The notes beneath the pieces are model-generated. The model was given only the letters and a program-made list of their open reading frames with translations. It made no database searches and was not told the DNA's origin. DNA of 64,000 bases from FEN-1297 sp021817845 (lineage in GTDB: Bacteria; Bacteroidota; Ignavibacteria; Ignavibacteriales; Ignavibacteriaceae). The position numbers and the translations under genes are program-made. The stretch spans positions 1 to 64,000 of the forward strand of contig JAKAFW010000018.1 in the NCBI GenBank assembly GCA_021817845.1. The letters are read 5' to 3'. Below are positions 1 to 7,507 of the stretch, in pieces. Every line of letters begins with the position of its first letter. Positions within the stretch are counted from its first letter, which is position 1.

Positions 1-336
1 TGCAAAAAATTTCTTCCCTTTTTTTGTAAGATGAATTATAAAAAATCTCCTATCCTCTTGGCTTCGTTCTCTTTCGACAAAACTTTGCTTTTCAAGATTA
101 TCAATAACCATTGTTATGTTCCCGCCGCTCCGCAAAATCTTCTTACCCAAATCCTTTTGAGAAAGCGGTCCTAAATTATATAATACATCCAGTACTCCGA
201 ACTGGCTAATCGTTAAACCCTTCTTGTCAAGTATAGAATTTATTCGACTACTTAACGACTCCGATGCCCTTATAAGTTTAATGTAAACATCAAGAGCCCT
301 GGCTTCCTTCTCGGTACCTTTGAAATTTGTTGCCAT
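1..336 (-). CDS. MarR-family transcriptional regulator (C-terminus cut by window edge)
   Basis: The minus strand is open from ATG at 336 to the left edge, giving 112 codons without a stop. The protein begins MATNFKGTEKEARALDVYIK and shows the MarR winged-helix order: a helical dimerisation start, then LTISQFGVLDVLYNLGPLSQ, the recognition region GGNITMVIDNLEKQ, and the wing QEDRRFFIIHLTKKGKKFF with its D-R-R signature. MarR proteins are small dimeric repressors that often answer to phenolic or oxidative ligands and often control a neighbouring or their own gene. It is divergent from rpiB across a 304 bp spacer. About 30 residues of a usual 140-150 are missing because the window ends. The family call is firm; the ligand and targets are unknown. 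Confidence 0.88.
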   Translation of the reverse strand, partial: MATNFKGTEKEARALDVYIKLIRASESLSSRINSILDKKGLTISQFGVLDVLYNLGPLSQKDLGKKILRSGGNITMVIDNLEKQSFVERERSQEDRRFFIIHLTKKGKKFFA

Positions 337-453
337 AATGTTTTGTTACCGTTTCCTATTAATTTTACTCATTGTAAATTATAACCTTCTTAAAACTAAT
401 TTTTAACAACCTAAGAATCAACCTCACTTTTAAGATTTGAAGAATTATTATTG

Positions 454-607
454 AATTATTTAACATCTTATTTAAATCACATAACTTCATCGTTCTATAA
501 ATATTTAATCTCAAATGGAACTTTTCAATAAATTATGCCTTACAGATATATCGAATTTAATTTTGGACGGATATGGATTAATTATTTAACATTTTGCTTA
601 AATTGCA
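454..607. repeat. Imperfect 28 bp direct repeat in the MarR-rpiB spacer
   Basis: Two copies beginning AATTATTTAACAT lie at 454-481 and 580-607, differing at about five positions by eye, 126 bp apart. They sit in the divergent spacer (337-640), which otherwise holds no gene. Paired sites in a MarR divergent promoter could be operators, but nothing in the sequence proves binding. Confidence 0.35.
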
Positions 608-640
608 CCATTCAAAAAAAATAAGCTAAAGGAATATAAG

Positions 641-1084
641 TTGAAAATTGCAATCGCAGCAGACCACGGTGGCTTTGAGCTAAAAAATTTTTTACTGAAA
701 TGGCTTAATGAAAATAATTATGACGTCTCTGACCTCGGTAATCTTGTATTTGACAAAGAAGATGACTATCCCGATTTTGCCGATAAACTTGCAAAGTTTA
801 TTACCGCGGGAAAAGCTGAAAGAGGAATTCTAATTTGCGGAAGCGGTGTTGGGGCTTGCATTTCTGCGAATAAAACCAGAGGAATTAGAGCCAGCATCTG
901 CCACGATACTTACTCTGCCCACCAGGGAGTAGAGCATGATGATATGAATATTATTTGCTTCGGTGCCAGGGTTATAGGTGATGAGCTTGCCAAGGAACTG
1001 GTTACTTCTTTTCTTAATGCACAGTTCATTAACGAAGTACGTTTTAAAAGACGTTTGAATAAATTGATTGATCTGGATAAATAA
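641..1084 (+). CDS. rpiB: Ribose 5-phosphate isomerase B
   Basis: 147 residues, the normal length for RpiB, which interconverts ribose 5-phosphate and ribulose 5-phosphate in the cytosolic pentose phosphate pathway. The N-terminal ADHGG (residues 7-11) and the loop ILICGSGVG with Cys66 as catalytic base are present. His99 falls at the position of the E. coli catalytic histidine, and the usual arginine-rich C-terminus is present. The start is TTG at 641, placed by the AAAGGA ribosome-binding sequence just upstream and by the family N-terminus MKIAIAADH. Allose-phosphate isomerase activity is known in some relatives and cannot be excluded. The gene stands alone, divergent from the MarR gene. 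Confidence 0.96.
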   Translation: MKIAIAADHGGFELKNFLLKWLNENNYDVSDLGNLVFDKEDDYPDFADKLAKFITAGKAERGILICGSGVGACISANKTRGIRASICHDTYSAHQGVEHDDMNIICFGARVIGDELAKELVTSFLNAQFINEVRFKRRLNKLIDLDK

Positions 1085-1517
1085 CAAGGAATTATTTTTT
1101 ATAATTTTTTTATTTCCCTAATTTTTTCTTTTTCCCTTGAAAGGAGAATACCTCCAACAAGAAACGATATAACAATAATGATTGATAAGACCATGACCAA
1201 CATATCCGATAATACTATCAATTATTTACCTCTTTTATTTTCTGAAATTGTATCGCCGAAGCTCTTTCATATTTCAATTTTGCTAAAAGAATAAAGAAAA
1301 ATATGTGCCATTAAATTCCAAAAGCCAGCTATCAATTTGATCTATCAAAACAAGCTATAAACTCAACTTTTCCCAAATGTCTGCCACAATAACCTGTCTA
1401 AATATTAAATGATTGACCGGCACTGGTTAAAAATTGAACGATACTGTTTAAAAATTGCAATTGTTTATTAGATTTATTATTGAATAAATTTTATATTATA
1501 AATACAAAGGAGCACAA
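1085..1517. other. Intergenic region rpiB to reductase, with 21 bp-spaced direct repeats
   Basis: Apart from the possible small membrane protein, this 433 bp stretch holds no gene. Close to the downstream gene are two 15 bp direct repeats, ACTGGTTAAAAATTG (1422-1436) and ACTGTTTAAAAATTG (1443-1457). They have one mismatch and an offset of exactly 21 bp, two helical turns. This arrangement suits an activator or repressor dimer and lies 61-96 bp before the next start codon. Confidence 0.4.
1099..1221 (-). CDS. Possible 40-residue single-pass membrane protein
   Basis: A short minus-strand frame begins with TTG at 1221, preceded by GAGG at a suitable distance, and stops at 1099. Its product starts MIVLSDMLVMVLSIIIVISF, followed by a glycine pair and a highly charged tail (REKEKIREIKKL). 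That layout, about 22 hydrophobic residues then a positively charged cytoplasmic end, is typical of small inner-membrane proteins. I do not recognise a family. It lies convergent with rpiB. The call rests only on composition and the ribosome-binding site. Confidence 0.35.
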   Translation of the reverse strand: MIVLSDMLVMVLSIIIVISFLVGGILLSREKEKIREIKKL

Positions 1518-2384
1518 ATGAAAATAGGATTTGTAGGTTTAGGCCTGATGGGAAGCCGTATGGCAAACAATTTAATTCACAAAGAAAACCAGCTATTTGT
1601 TTACAACCGGACAAAGGGAAAAGCAAAATCCTTAATAGACAATGGAGCAGTCATTTCTAATTCAATTCCCGAATTAGCATCGCAAGCGGAAGTTGTTATT
1701 ACAATGCTATCCGAACCCGGTGTAGTTATAGAAGCGGCACTCGGCGAAAATGGATTTCTAAAGCATCTTAAAAAGCGTTCCGTCTGGATTGATTGCTCTA
1801 CCGTCAACCCGTCTTTTTCTAAAGCAATGGCTGAAGAAGCAAAGAAAAATGAAGTCCGCTTTCTTGATGCCCCAGTCTCCGGAACTATTCTTCCTGCAGA
1901 AAAAGGCGAACTTACCTTTCTAATCGGTGGTGAAAAAAATGATGTAGAATTCTGCCGTCCCCTTTTTGAAGCTATGGGAAAAAAGATACTTCACGTAGGC
2001 GAGAATGGAAAAGGCACATCAATGAAAATGGTAATAAATCTTTTACTTGGACAAGCGATGGTAGCCTTTTCAGAAGGAATGCTCCTGGGCGAATCGCTTG
2101 GAATTTCAAAAGAACAAATAATGGAAATAATATTAGGAGGACCGGTCGTAGCTCCTTTCCTTTCAGGGAAAAAAGATAAATTGCTGAAAAATAATTTTGA
2201 AACGGAATTCCCGCTTCAATGGATGCTTAAAGACTTGCGCTTGGCATTGACTTCAGCCCAAGAAAATAATCTGACTCTGCCATTAACTTCAAGTGCCGAG
2301 AAAGTCTTTAACCTTGCCGAAGAATCAGGACTTGGTGAAGAAGATTTTTCCGCTGTTTATAATTTCCTAAATGGTAAAAGATAA
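1518..2384 (+). CDS. NAD(P)-dependent beta-hydroxyacid dehydrogenase (3-hydroxyisobutyrate dehydrogenase / glyoxylate reductase family)
   Basis: 288 residues. The N-terminal Rossmann motif is GLGLMG (residues 7-12). The YNRT sequence at 29-32 after the second strand favours NADP(H). The substrate signature DAPVSG is at 117-122, and the catalytic lysine is K170 in GTSMKMVINLL, with N174 next to it. This is the full two-domain family layout, with an all-helical C-terminal domain. Members reduce small semialdehydes or glyoxylate-type substrates reversibly (3-hydroxyisobutyrate, tartronate semialdehyde, succinic semialdehyde). The substrate cannot be read from the sequence. A good AAAGGAG precedes ATG 1518. 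It is a single-gene unit, with AT-rich spacer on both sides. Confidence 0.88.
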   Translation: MKIGFVGLGLMGSRMANNLIHKENQLFVYNRTKGKAKSLIDNGAVISNSIPELASQAEVVITMLSEPGVVIEAALGENGFLKHLKKRSVWIDCSTVNPSFSKAMAEEAKKNEVRFLDAPVSGTILPAEKGELTFLIGGEKNDVEFCRPLFEAMGKKILHVGENGKGTSMKMVINLLLGQAMVAFSEGMLLGESLGISKEQIMEIILGGPVVAPFLSGKKDKLLKNNFETEFPLQWMLKDLRLALTSAQENNLTLPLTSSAEKVFNLAEESGLGEEDFSAVYNFLNGKR

Positions 2385-3101
2385 AATATTTTTTCCCGAT
2401 AGATTATTTAATTGCCATAATATTTTTTTCTTGCTTCCTTTATTTACATTTTATATATTTGTTATAAGCAAGCTTTAGTCCCTTTCAATAGCCCCATATA
2501 ATTTTATTGGTGGCTGAAACAAATAATGCTATAGAAAACTAAAAGGGAATACAAATCCAAACAACACCCTGAAATTATTTTGAATACACTCCAACACACC
2601 TTCATATAGCCAACAAACCCCTAACATATAGAATCTGGCTTCAGTCGGTGTTTGCCCAGTTTGTGCAGAACAATCCCATACTCCATATTCTTTTTCCTTT
2701 ATTTCCCTTGTCATTTCGACGACCGGAGGGAGGAGAAATCCCATGAATAAAATTATCATTTCGAATTCGGCACTGCCTGCCGGCAGGTCCTCAATTGCTC
2801 GCCCCGTTTGCGGTGAGAAATCCCCAGTATAGCACAGATGTACGAATTGAACATGGGATATCTCAGTCGCTGATTTATCCCGTATGCGGAACTCCTTCGA
2901 TATGACATTCAAGCCCCTGTCATTTCAAATCCTGCTTATCTCTTTCCAGCACCATTCTTATTTACCTTTTGATACTCAGCTTCGTCTTGACGAATTTCGG
3001 CTTAATTATTCATTGCACTTTCAATTTTATACAGTATTTTTGAAAAAGGTTTTGTTAATTTCTTGTGCTGTAATTGTGAATAATATTTTAAAGGAGCCAT
3101 A
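2385..3101. other. 717 bp intergenic region containing a MITE-like inverted repeat
   Basis: No convincing gene is present. From about 2709 to 2908 there are two inverted copies of a TGTCATTTCGA-type sequence. The plus-strand arm starts TGTCATTTCGACG at 2709 and runs to AATCCCATG near 2745. The minus-strand arm starts TGTCATATCGAAGGAG at 2907 and runs to ATATCCCATG near 2853. Between them lies the palindrome CCTGCCGGCAGG. Elements with GAGAAATC and TCGAAATGACA ends are frequent spacer repeats in Bacteroidota-type genomes, so this is probably a worn, non-coding mobile or palindromic element. Confidence 0.5.
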
Positions 3102-4724
3102 ATGAAACAAACTCGTGAACCTGCAGCTCAATCCGGTTCAAAGTATCGTTGGTTTGTAGCCGGTGACATAAATGGGTTCTTCGGCTTAATGGTTGATAAC
3201 CTAACCGTCCTTTCTTTCCTTGCCGGTATTTTAATTATAGTGTTTAAATATCCTGCCGAAATTGTTTATGGAAAAATGTTTCCCGGAACTGCTTTCGGTG
3301 TACTCTTCGGAGATCTCGTTTATACGTATATGGCTTTTCGCTTAGCAAAGAAAACGAATAATCCCAATGTTACAGCAATGCCCCTTGGATTAGATACGCC
3401 ATCTACCATTGGAATCGCTCTAACGGTTCTCGGTCCCTCGTTTATTTATCTAAAAAGTCAGGGAATGGCTGTTAACGATGCGGCAATGATGACCTGGTAT
3501 ATAGGCATGGCAACGATGATGATTATAGGTATTGTAAAGGTAATCTTTTCCTTTATCGGCGGATGGATCCAAAAAATTGTCCCGCAGGCCGGCTTGCTTG
3601 GAAGCCTTGCAGGCATTGGTCTTTTACTAATTGGTTTCATTCCCTTGCTTGATGTCTTTGGTCTACCCGTAATCGGAATGATCTCACTTGGATTAATTTT
3701 GTATACTTTAGTAGCAAAAATAAATTTACCTAAAAAGTTTCCGGGTGTCCTTGCCGCAGTTTTGATCGGCACTGTACTTTATTATATCCTTGCACCAATG
3801 GGATTGGTAGGCGGAAGTTTTACTCCTCCCGCAATGCAGCTTCATTACGGAGTACCTTTACCCACACTTGGTTTTGTCCATGGCTTTATTGAAGCCTTAA
3901 AATACATTCCGATTGCATTACCATTTGCAATTTTAACAATTGTCGGCGGAATAAATGTTACGGAAAGCGCCCGTGTTGCCGGCGATGATTACAATACAAA
4001 ACAAATTTTGTTAACAGAAGCTTTTGCTACAATAATAGCCGGCTTATGCGGAGGTGTTGCACAAACTACTCCCTATATCGGACAGCCTGCTTACAAAGCC
4101 ATGGGAAGTCGTGCCGGTTATACTGTCCTTACCGGTCTGTTCATAGGTCTTGGAGGAATCTTAGGCTACGTATCATTCTTTGTGGAACTTATCCCGCGCG
4201 CTGTATTAGCACCCATATTAATTTTTGTCGCCCTCGACATTACTGTGCAGGCTTTCAAGGCTTGTCCCCCTCACCACATGACAGCGGTAGCGTTTTCCTT
4301 ATTTCCAAACATTGCGCGAATGCTTCAGATTAAGCTAAGTAACCCGGATGTAATTCCTATCGATAAATTTAATCAATTGCTTACTTTGCCCGGGAAAGTC
4401 TTACCGGAAACCCTTGTTGTGGTTGCCTTAGGAAACGGATTTATATTAACAGCTATGCTTTGGGGAGCATTTGTCGCAAAGCTGATAGACCGGAAATTAA
4501 AACAAGCTTCTATTTATCTCGGTATAATGGCGGTGCTTACTTTCTTTGGAGTTATCCATTCCGCTATTCCCGAAGGTAATATGTATTTCCCCTGGCAGCT
4601 TCAGGATTTCATTAGACAAATTCCGTATCAATTTTCTTCTGCTTATTTAATTCTTGCAGTAATGTTGTTCCTTCTTTCATTCACGAAAGAAAGTAAAGAA
4701 GCTGTCAACTTTTCCGAATATTGA
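3102..4724 (+). CDS. NCS2-like (xanthine/uracil/adenine-type) permease
   Basis: 540 residues with roughly 12-14 hydrophobic segments, starting GDINGFFGLMVDNLTVLSFLAG. The segments are rich in glycine and proline (NPNVTAMPLGLDTPSTIG, GLCGGVAQTTPYIGQPAYKAMGSRAGYTVLTGLF, ELIPRAVLAPILIFVALDI). The late motif, a small-residue run followed by RAGYTVLTGLF and a P-x-x-V/I-L-A-P-x-L-x-F segment, is the usual NCS2/AzgA pattern. Such proteins import nucleobases or related anions by proton or sodium symport across the inner membrane. The substrate is not evident, and this subgroup is poorly characterised. AAGGAG sits 5 bp before the ATG. It is monocistronic; the next gene follows after 80 bp. Confidence 0.75.
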   Translation: MKQTREPAAQSGSKYRWFVAGDINGFFGLMVDNLTVLSFLAGILIIVFKYPAEIVYGKMFPGTAFGVLFGDLVYTYMAFRLAKKTNNPNVTAMPLGLDTPSTIGIALTVLGPSFIYLKSQGMAVNDAAMMTWYIGMATMMIIGIVKVIFSFIGGWIQKIVPQAGLLGSLAGIGLLLIGFIPLLDVFGLPVIGMISLGLILYTLVAKINLPKKFPGVLAAVLIGTVLYYILAPMGLVGGSFTPPAMQLHYGVPLPTLGFVHGFIEALKYIPIALPFAILTIVGGINVTESARVAGDDYNTKQILLTEAFATIIAGLCGGVAQTTPYIGQPAYKAMGSRAGYTVLTGLFIGLGGILGYVSFFVELIPRAVLAPILIFVALDITVQAFKACPPHHMTAVAFSLFPNIARMLQIKLSNPDVIPIDKFNQLLTLPGKVLPETLVVVALGNGFILTAMLWGAFVAKLIDRKLKQASIYLGIMAVLTFFGVIHSAIPEGNMYFPWQLQDFIRQIPYQFSSAYLILAVMLFLLSFTKESKEAVNFSEY

Positions 4725-4804
4725 AGATGAAAATAGTGCATTGTATGTGACTTTAGGTGAAATTAATTTAGAAATATAACTTAACAACTATGTGAGGCTC
4801 AAAT

Positions 4805-5329
4805 ATGTTATTAGGAAAAAACAACAGCACAAATAGAAGAATAATAGTTTCTTTTCTATTAACTATTTTATTTTTGTCTGTTGTTACAGTTAATGCACAG
4901 ACAAAAAAATCTTCAGAGAAATCCGGCAAAGTAAAGACTTCAAAAATATCAGACCAATTAAGCGTTAAACAAACAATCACCGCAAGTGCCCTGGCAAGTG
5001 AGTTGAAACGCTCTAAATTCACTAAACCATTGGTACTTCAGGTTGGATTTAGTTTTTTATATAGCCAGGGTCATATAACCGGCGCAAAATATGCGGGCGC
5101 TGCTTCATCTAAAGAAGGAATTGGCATGATTAAGAATGCAGTAAAATCCGTGCCTAAGAATAAGGAGATTGTTATCTACTGTGGCTGCTGTCCATGGAGC
5201 GATTGCCCAAATATCCGGCCCGCTTATAAAACTCTTGTTGATTTAGGTTATACAAATGTAAAAGCCTTATATCTTCCGAATGATTTTTCCCAGGATTGGA
5301 AAGAGAAAGGATATCCTGTAACAAAGTAA
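4805..5329 (+). CDS. Exported rhodanese-like protein with a cysteine-rich active loop
   Basis: 174 residues. The N-terminus has a signal peptide: charged RR at 11-12, a hydrophobic core FLLTILFLSVVTV, and a VNAQ cleavage region near residue 31. It is followed by a lysine/serine linker and a rhodanese fold (LVLQVG, GHITGAKYAG, EIVIYCGCCPWSDCPN, LVDLGYTNVKAL). The active-site cysteine should be C126 in YCGCCPW. Extra cysteines C128, C129 and C134 lie in or next to the catalytic loop, which is unusual and suggests persulfide/disulfide chemistry or metal binding. It probably handles sulfane sulfur in the periplasm. GAGG precedes the ATG. The LapA-like gene follows 37 bp later. Confidence 0.82.
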   Translation: MLLGKNNSTNRRIIVSFLLTILFLSVVTVNAQTKKSSEKSGKVKTSKISDQLSVKQTITASALASELKRSKFTKPLVLQVGFSFLYSQGHITGAKYAGAASSKEGIGMIKNAVKSVPKNKEIVIYCGCCPWSDCPNIRPAYKTLVDLGYTNVKALYLPNDFSQDWKEKGYPVTK

Positions 5330-5366
5330 CATTAATTAAATCCATTTGTAAAGAAAAGAGGTAAGT

Positions 5367-5600
5367 ATGAGAGCAAAAATTGTAATCGTGATGATCCTTG
5401 TAATTCTCTTCACGGTATTCGTATCCCAAAACACCGATATGATTGACGTGAGCGTTTTCTTATGGAAATTCCAAATGTCTACAATTGTTTTAATGTCTAT
5501 TTCTTTTTTCATCGGAATAATTCTGGGATTTATAGTTTCGGCAATCTTCGGCTCACCAAAGAAGAAAATTTCAAATGAAGCTAACGCGCCGGTACAATAA
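5367..5600 (+). CDS. LapA-like (DUF1049) small inner-membrane protein
   Basis: 77 residues with two membrane helices, at about 4-20 (VIVMILVILFTVFVSQN) and 38-62 (TIVLMSISFFIGIILGFIVS). A short loop (TDMIDVSVFLWKFQM) lies between them, and the C-terminal tail is charged (PKKK). The N-x-D/E-x-V-x-V-x-F/L-W loop after helix 1 is the usual mark of the LapA/DUF1049 family. In enterobacteria this family assists lipopolysaccharide assembly regulation; elsewhere its role is not established. A strong AGAGG ribosome-binding site precedes the ATG, and the spacing to the rhodanese gene allows co-transcription. Confidence 0.75.
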   Translation: MRAKIVIVMILVILFTVFVSQNTDMIDVSVFLWKFQMSTIVLMSISFFIGIILGFIVSAIFGSPKKKISNEANAPVQ

Positions 5601-5732
5601 TTTTCTAAAATGAACTTAATATACTACGAGGCTAGCCGAACTTACTGAAACGATTTCTTTATTATTTGAAGATTTTCTTAATTGTGACTTCTTGCTTATT
5701 GGCGTAAATAGTATTAAGTTTGATCAACTTTT

Positions 5733-5759
5733 TCGCCCTCTTGAGGGCGATTTTTGTTT
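5733..5759 (+). terminator. Terminator-like hairpin immediately before rimP (attenuator candidate)
   Basis: A perfect stem TCGCCCT/AGGGCGA (5733-5739 and 5744-5750), loop CTTG, is followed by TTTTTGTTT and then, two bases later, the rimP ATG at 5762. It has the form of a rho-independent terminator, but no gene end lies within 130 bp upstream and it abuts the start codon. Premature-terminator leaders before rimP are known in other bacteria, so an attenuator for the rimP-nusA-infB operon is the likely reading. Confidence 0.6.
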
Positions 5760-5761
5760 CT

Positions 5762-6220
5762 ATGAATTTATTTGATGAAAATATTAGAAAAATTGCTGCC
5801 GGTAAATCGGAGGACAATGGATTTTTCTTAGTCGATATTATTTTTCGGGGTAATCCCAATAACCGGATAATCGAAATCTTTATTGACGGTGAGAAAAACG
5901 TTTCCGCCGACGATTGTGCTAAAGTCAGCCGGGAAATTGAAGAACAAATCGAAAGCCTTGGCTTAATTGATTCTTCCTACCGTCTTGAAGTTTCTTCGCC
6001 CGGTGTTGATAGACCTTTAAAATTCTTAAAGCAATATCCGAAGCATATCAACAGAAAATTTGAAATTTCCTACAAGCCAAACGATGAAACCAAAAAATTA
6101 GTAGGGAAATTAATACGTATTGAAGGCGAAAACCTAATTTTTCAATCAGATCAAAAAAACGAAACAATAATTAATTTTAATAACATAACAAAAGCTAAAG
6201 TATTAGTAAGTTTTTCTTAA
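5762..6220 (+). CDS. rimP: Ribosome maturation factor RimP
   Basis: 152 residues from ATG 5762 (MNLFDENIRKIAAG). An in-frame start 42 bp earlier would lie inside the leader hairpin and add residues unlike the family. RimP binds the 30S precursor and helps S12/S19-region assembly. The N-terminal alpha/beta domain holds the family stretch VSADDCAKVSREIEEQIE and YRLEVSSPGVDRPLK; the C-terminal part is an SH3-like barrel (GKLIRIEGENLIFQ). No classical ribosome-binding site is present because the terminator T-tract sits where it would be. First gene of the classical rimP-nusA-infB-rbfA-truB cluster, with 16 bp to nusA. Confidence 0.93.
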   Translation: MNLFDENIRKIAAGKSEDNGFFLVDIIFRGNPNNRIIEIFIDGEKNVSADDCAKVSREIEEQIESLGLIDSSYRLEVSSPGVDRPLKFLKQYPKHINRKFEISYKPNDETKKLVGKLIRIEGENLIFQSDQKNETIINFNNITKAKVLVSFS

Positions 6221-6236
6221 CGGAGGAATTTAAGAA

Positions 6237-7484
6237 ATGAACCCAGATATCGTTGAATCTTTTGCCCAGATGGTAAGAGAAAAGGGCGTTGATAAAGATG
6301 TTCTAGCAGGTATAATCGAAGAAATTTTTGGTATGCTGGTTAGAAAAAAATATGGCGAAGAGTCTAAGTACGACGTCGTTGTAAATATGGATAGAGGCGA
6401 CATTGAAATATTCTTAGAGCGCTTAATAGTTGAAAAAGTCGAAGACCCAAATATTCAGATAAGTATTGAGGAAGTTAATAAACGCGGTAATGACGATGAG
6501 CTTGAAGTCGGCGATGATTATGTAGAAAAACTTAACCTCGAATCATTTGGAAGAAGACTAATAATATTAGCCAAACAGGGTTTAAACCAAAGAATACGCG
6601 AAATAGAAAAAGATGTTATCTTCAACGAATATAAAGAGCTTCTTGGTGAAATAGTAGTAGGCGACATCTATCAGATTCGAAAAAATGATATTCTTGTCAA
6701 TCATAATAAAAACGAATTATTACTCCCACGTCAAGAACAAATTCCTCACGAGCATTATAAGAAAGGTGAAACTATTAGGGCTATTGTTAAAGAAGTCAAA
6801 AAAGCCAATAGCGGACCTCAAATAATTATCTCCCGGGCAGATAATACTTTCTTAAGAAGACTTTTCGAAATTGAAATCCCGGAAATTTATGACGGAATTA
6901 TCGAGATTAAAGCTATTGCACGGGAACCCGGCGAACGTGCTAAAGTTGCCGTGGAATCTCAGGATAATAGGATTGATGCCGTTGGCGCCTGCGTTGGAAT
7001 GAAAGGCGTCCGTATTCATGCCATAGTCAGAGAATTAAGCAATGAAAATATTGACGTGATAAATTATTCCGACGACCCGCAAATTTTTATACAGCGTGCC
7101 CTCGCACCCGCTAAACTTAAAAAAATTGAATTAGATAACCATAATAAAAAGGCTATCGTTACGGCAGATAGCGACCAGGTTTCCTTGCTGGTTGGAAGAA
7201 ACGGCGTAAACATTAGGCTTGCCATAAAAGTGACCGGTTATGAAATCGAAATCTTAAGAGAAGAAAAACCGTTCGAAGAATATGACGAAGATATAGAACT
7301 AATCGATATCAAAGAAGAACTTGGCGCAGATATTTACGAATTGCTTATAAATCATCGCTATGATACGGCATTGGAAGTTCTTAAAGCAGGTTCTGAAAAA
7401 TTAAAAGAAATTGAAGGACTTGACGAAAAGAAAGTAGAAGAAATTCTCGAACTGATTAAGTCACAGTTTGAAGATGAAGAGTAG
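6237..7484 (+). CDS. nusA: Transcription termination/antitermination factor NusA
   Basis: 415 residues. An N-terminal RNA-polymerase-binding domain (about 1-125) is followed by an S1 domain (about 130-200: GEIVVGDIYQIRKNDILV). Two KH domains follow: KH1 with VGACVGMKGVRIHAIVRELS, and KH2 with LLVGRNGVNIRLAIKVTG. A short acidic helix-hairpin-helix-like tail (GLDEKKVEEILELI) ends the protein. It binds elongating RNA polymerase, modulates pausing and termination, and couples to rRNA antitermination. GGAGG ten bases before the ATG. It lies between rimP and infB as in most bacteria; there is no long E. coli-type double acidic repeat. Confidence 0.97.
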   Translation: MNPDIVESFAQMVREKGVDKDVLAGIIEEIFGMLVRKKYGEESKYDVVVNMDRGDIEIFLERLIVEKVEDPNIQISIEEVNKRGNDDELEVGDDYVEKLNLESFGRRLIILAKQGLNQRIREIEKDVIFNEYKELLGEIVVGDIYQIRKNDILVNHNKNELLLPRQEQIPHEHYKKGETIRAIVKEVKKANSGPQIIISRADNTFLRRLFEIEIPEIYDGIIEIKAIAREPGERAKVAVESQDNRIDAVGACVGMKGVRIHAIVRELSNENIDVINYSDDPQIFIQRALAPAKLKKIELDNHNKKAIVTADSDQVSLLVGRNGVNIRLAIKVTGYEIEILREEKPFEEYDEDIELIDIKEELGADIYELLINHRYDTALEVLKAGSEKLKEIEGLDEKKVEEILELIKSQFEDEE

Positions 7485-7507
7485 CTATAAATTAAGGTAT
7501 GTAATCT

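Noticed and set aside
2529..2912. 127-codon minus-strand open frame between the reductase and permease genes
   Set aside because: It reads through the inverted repeat element, has no family resemblance, no signal or domain pattern, and its composition reflects the repeat rather than a protein.
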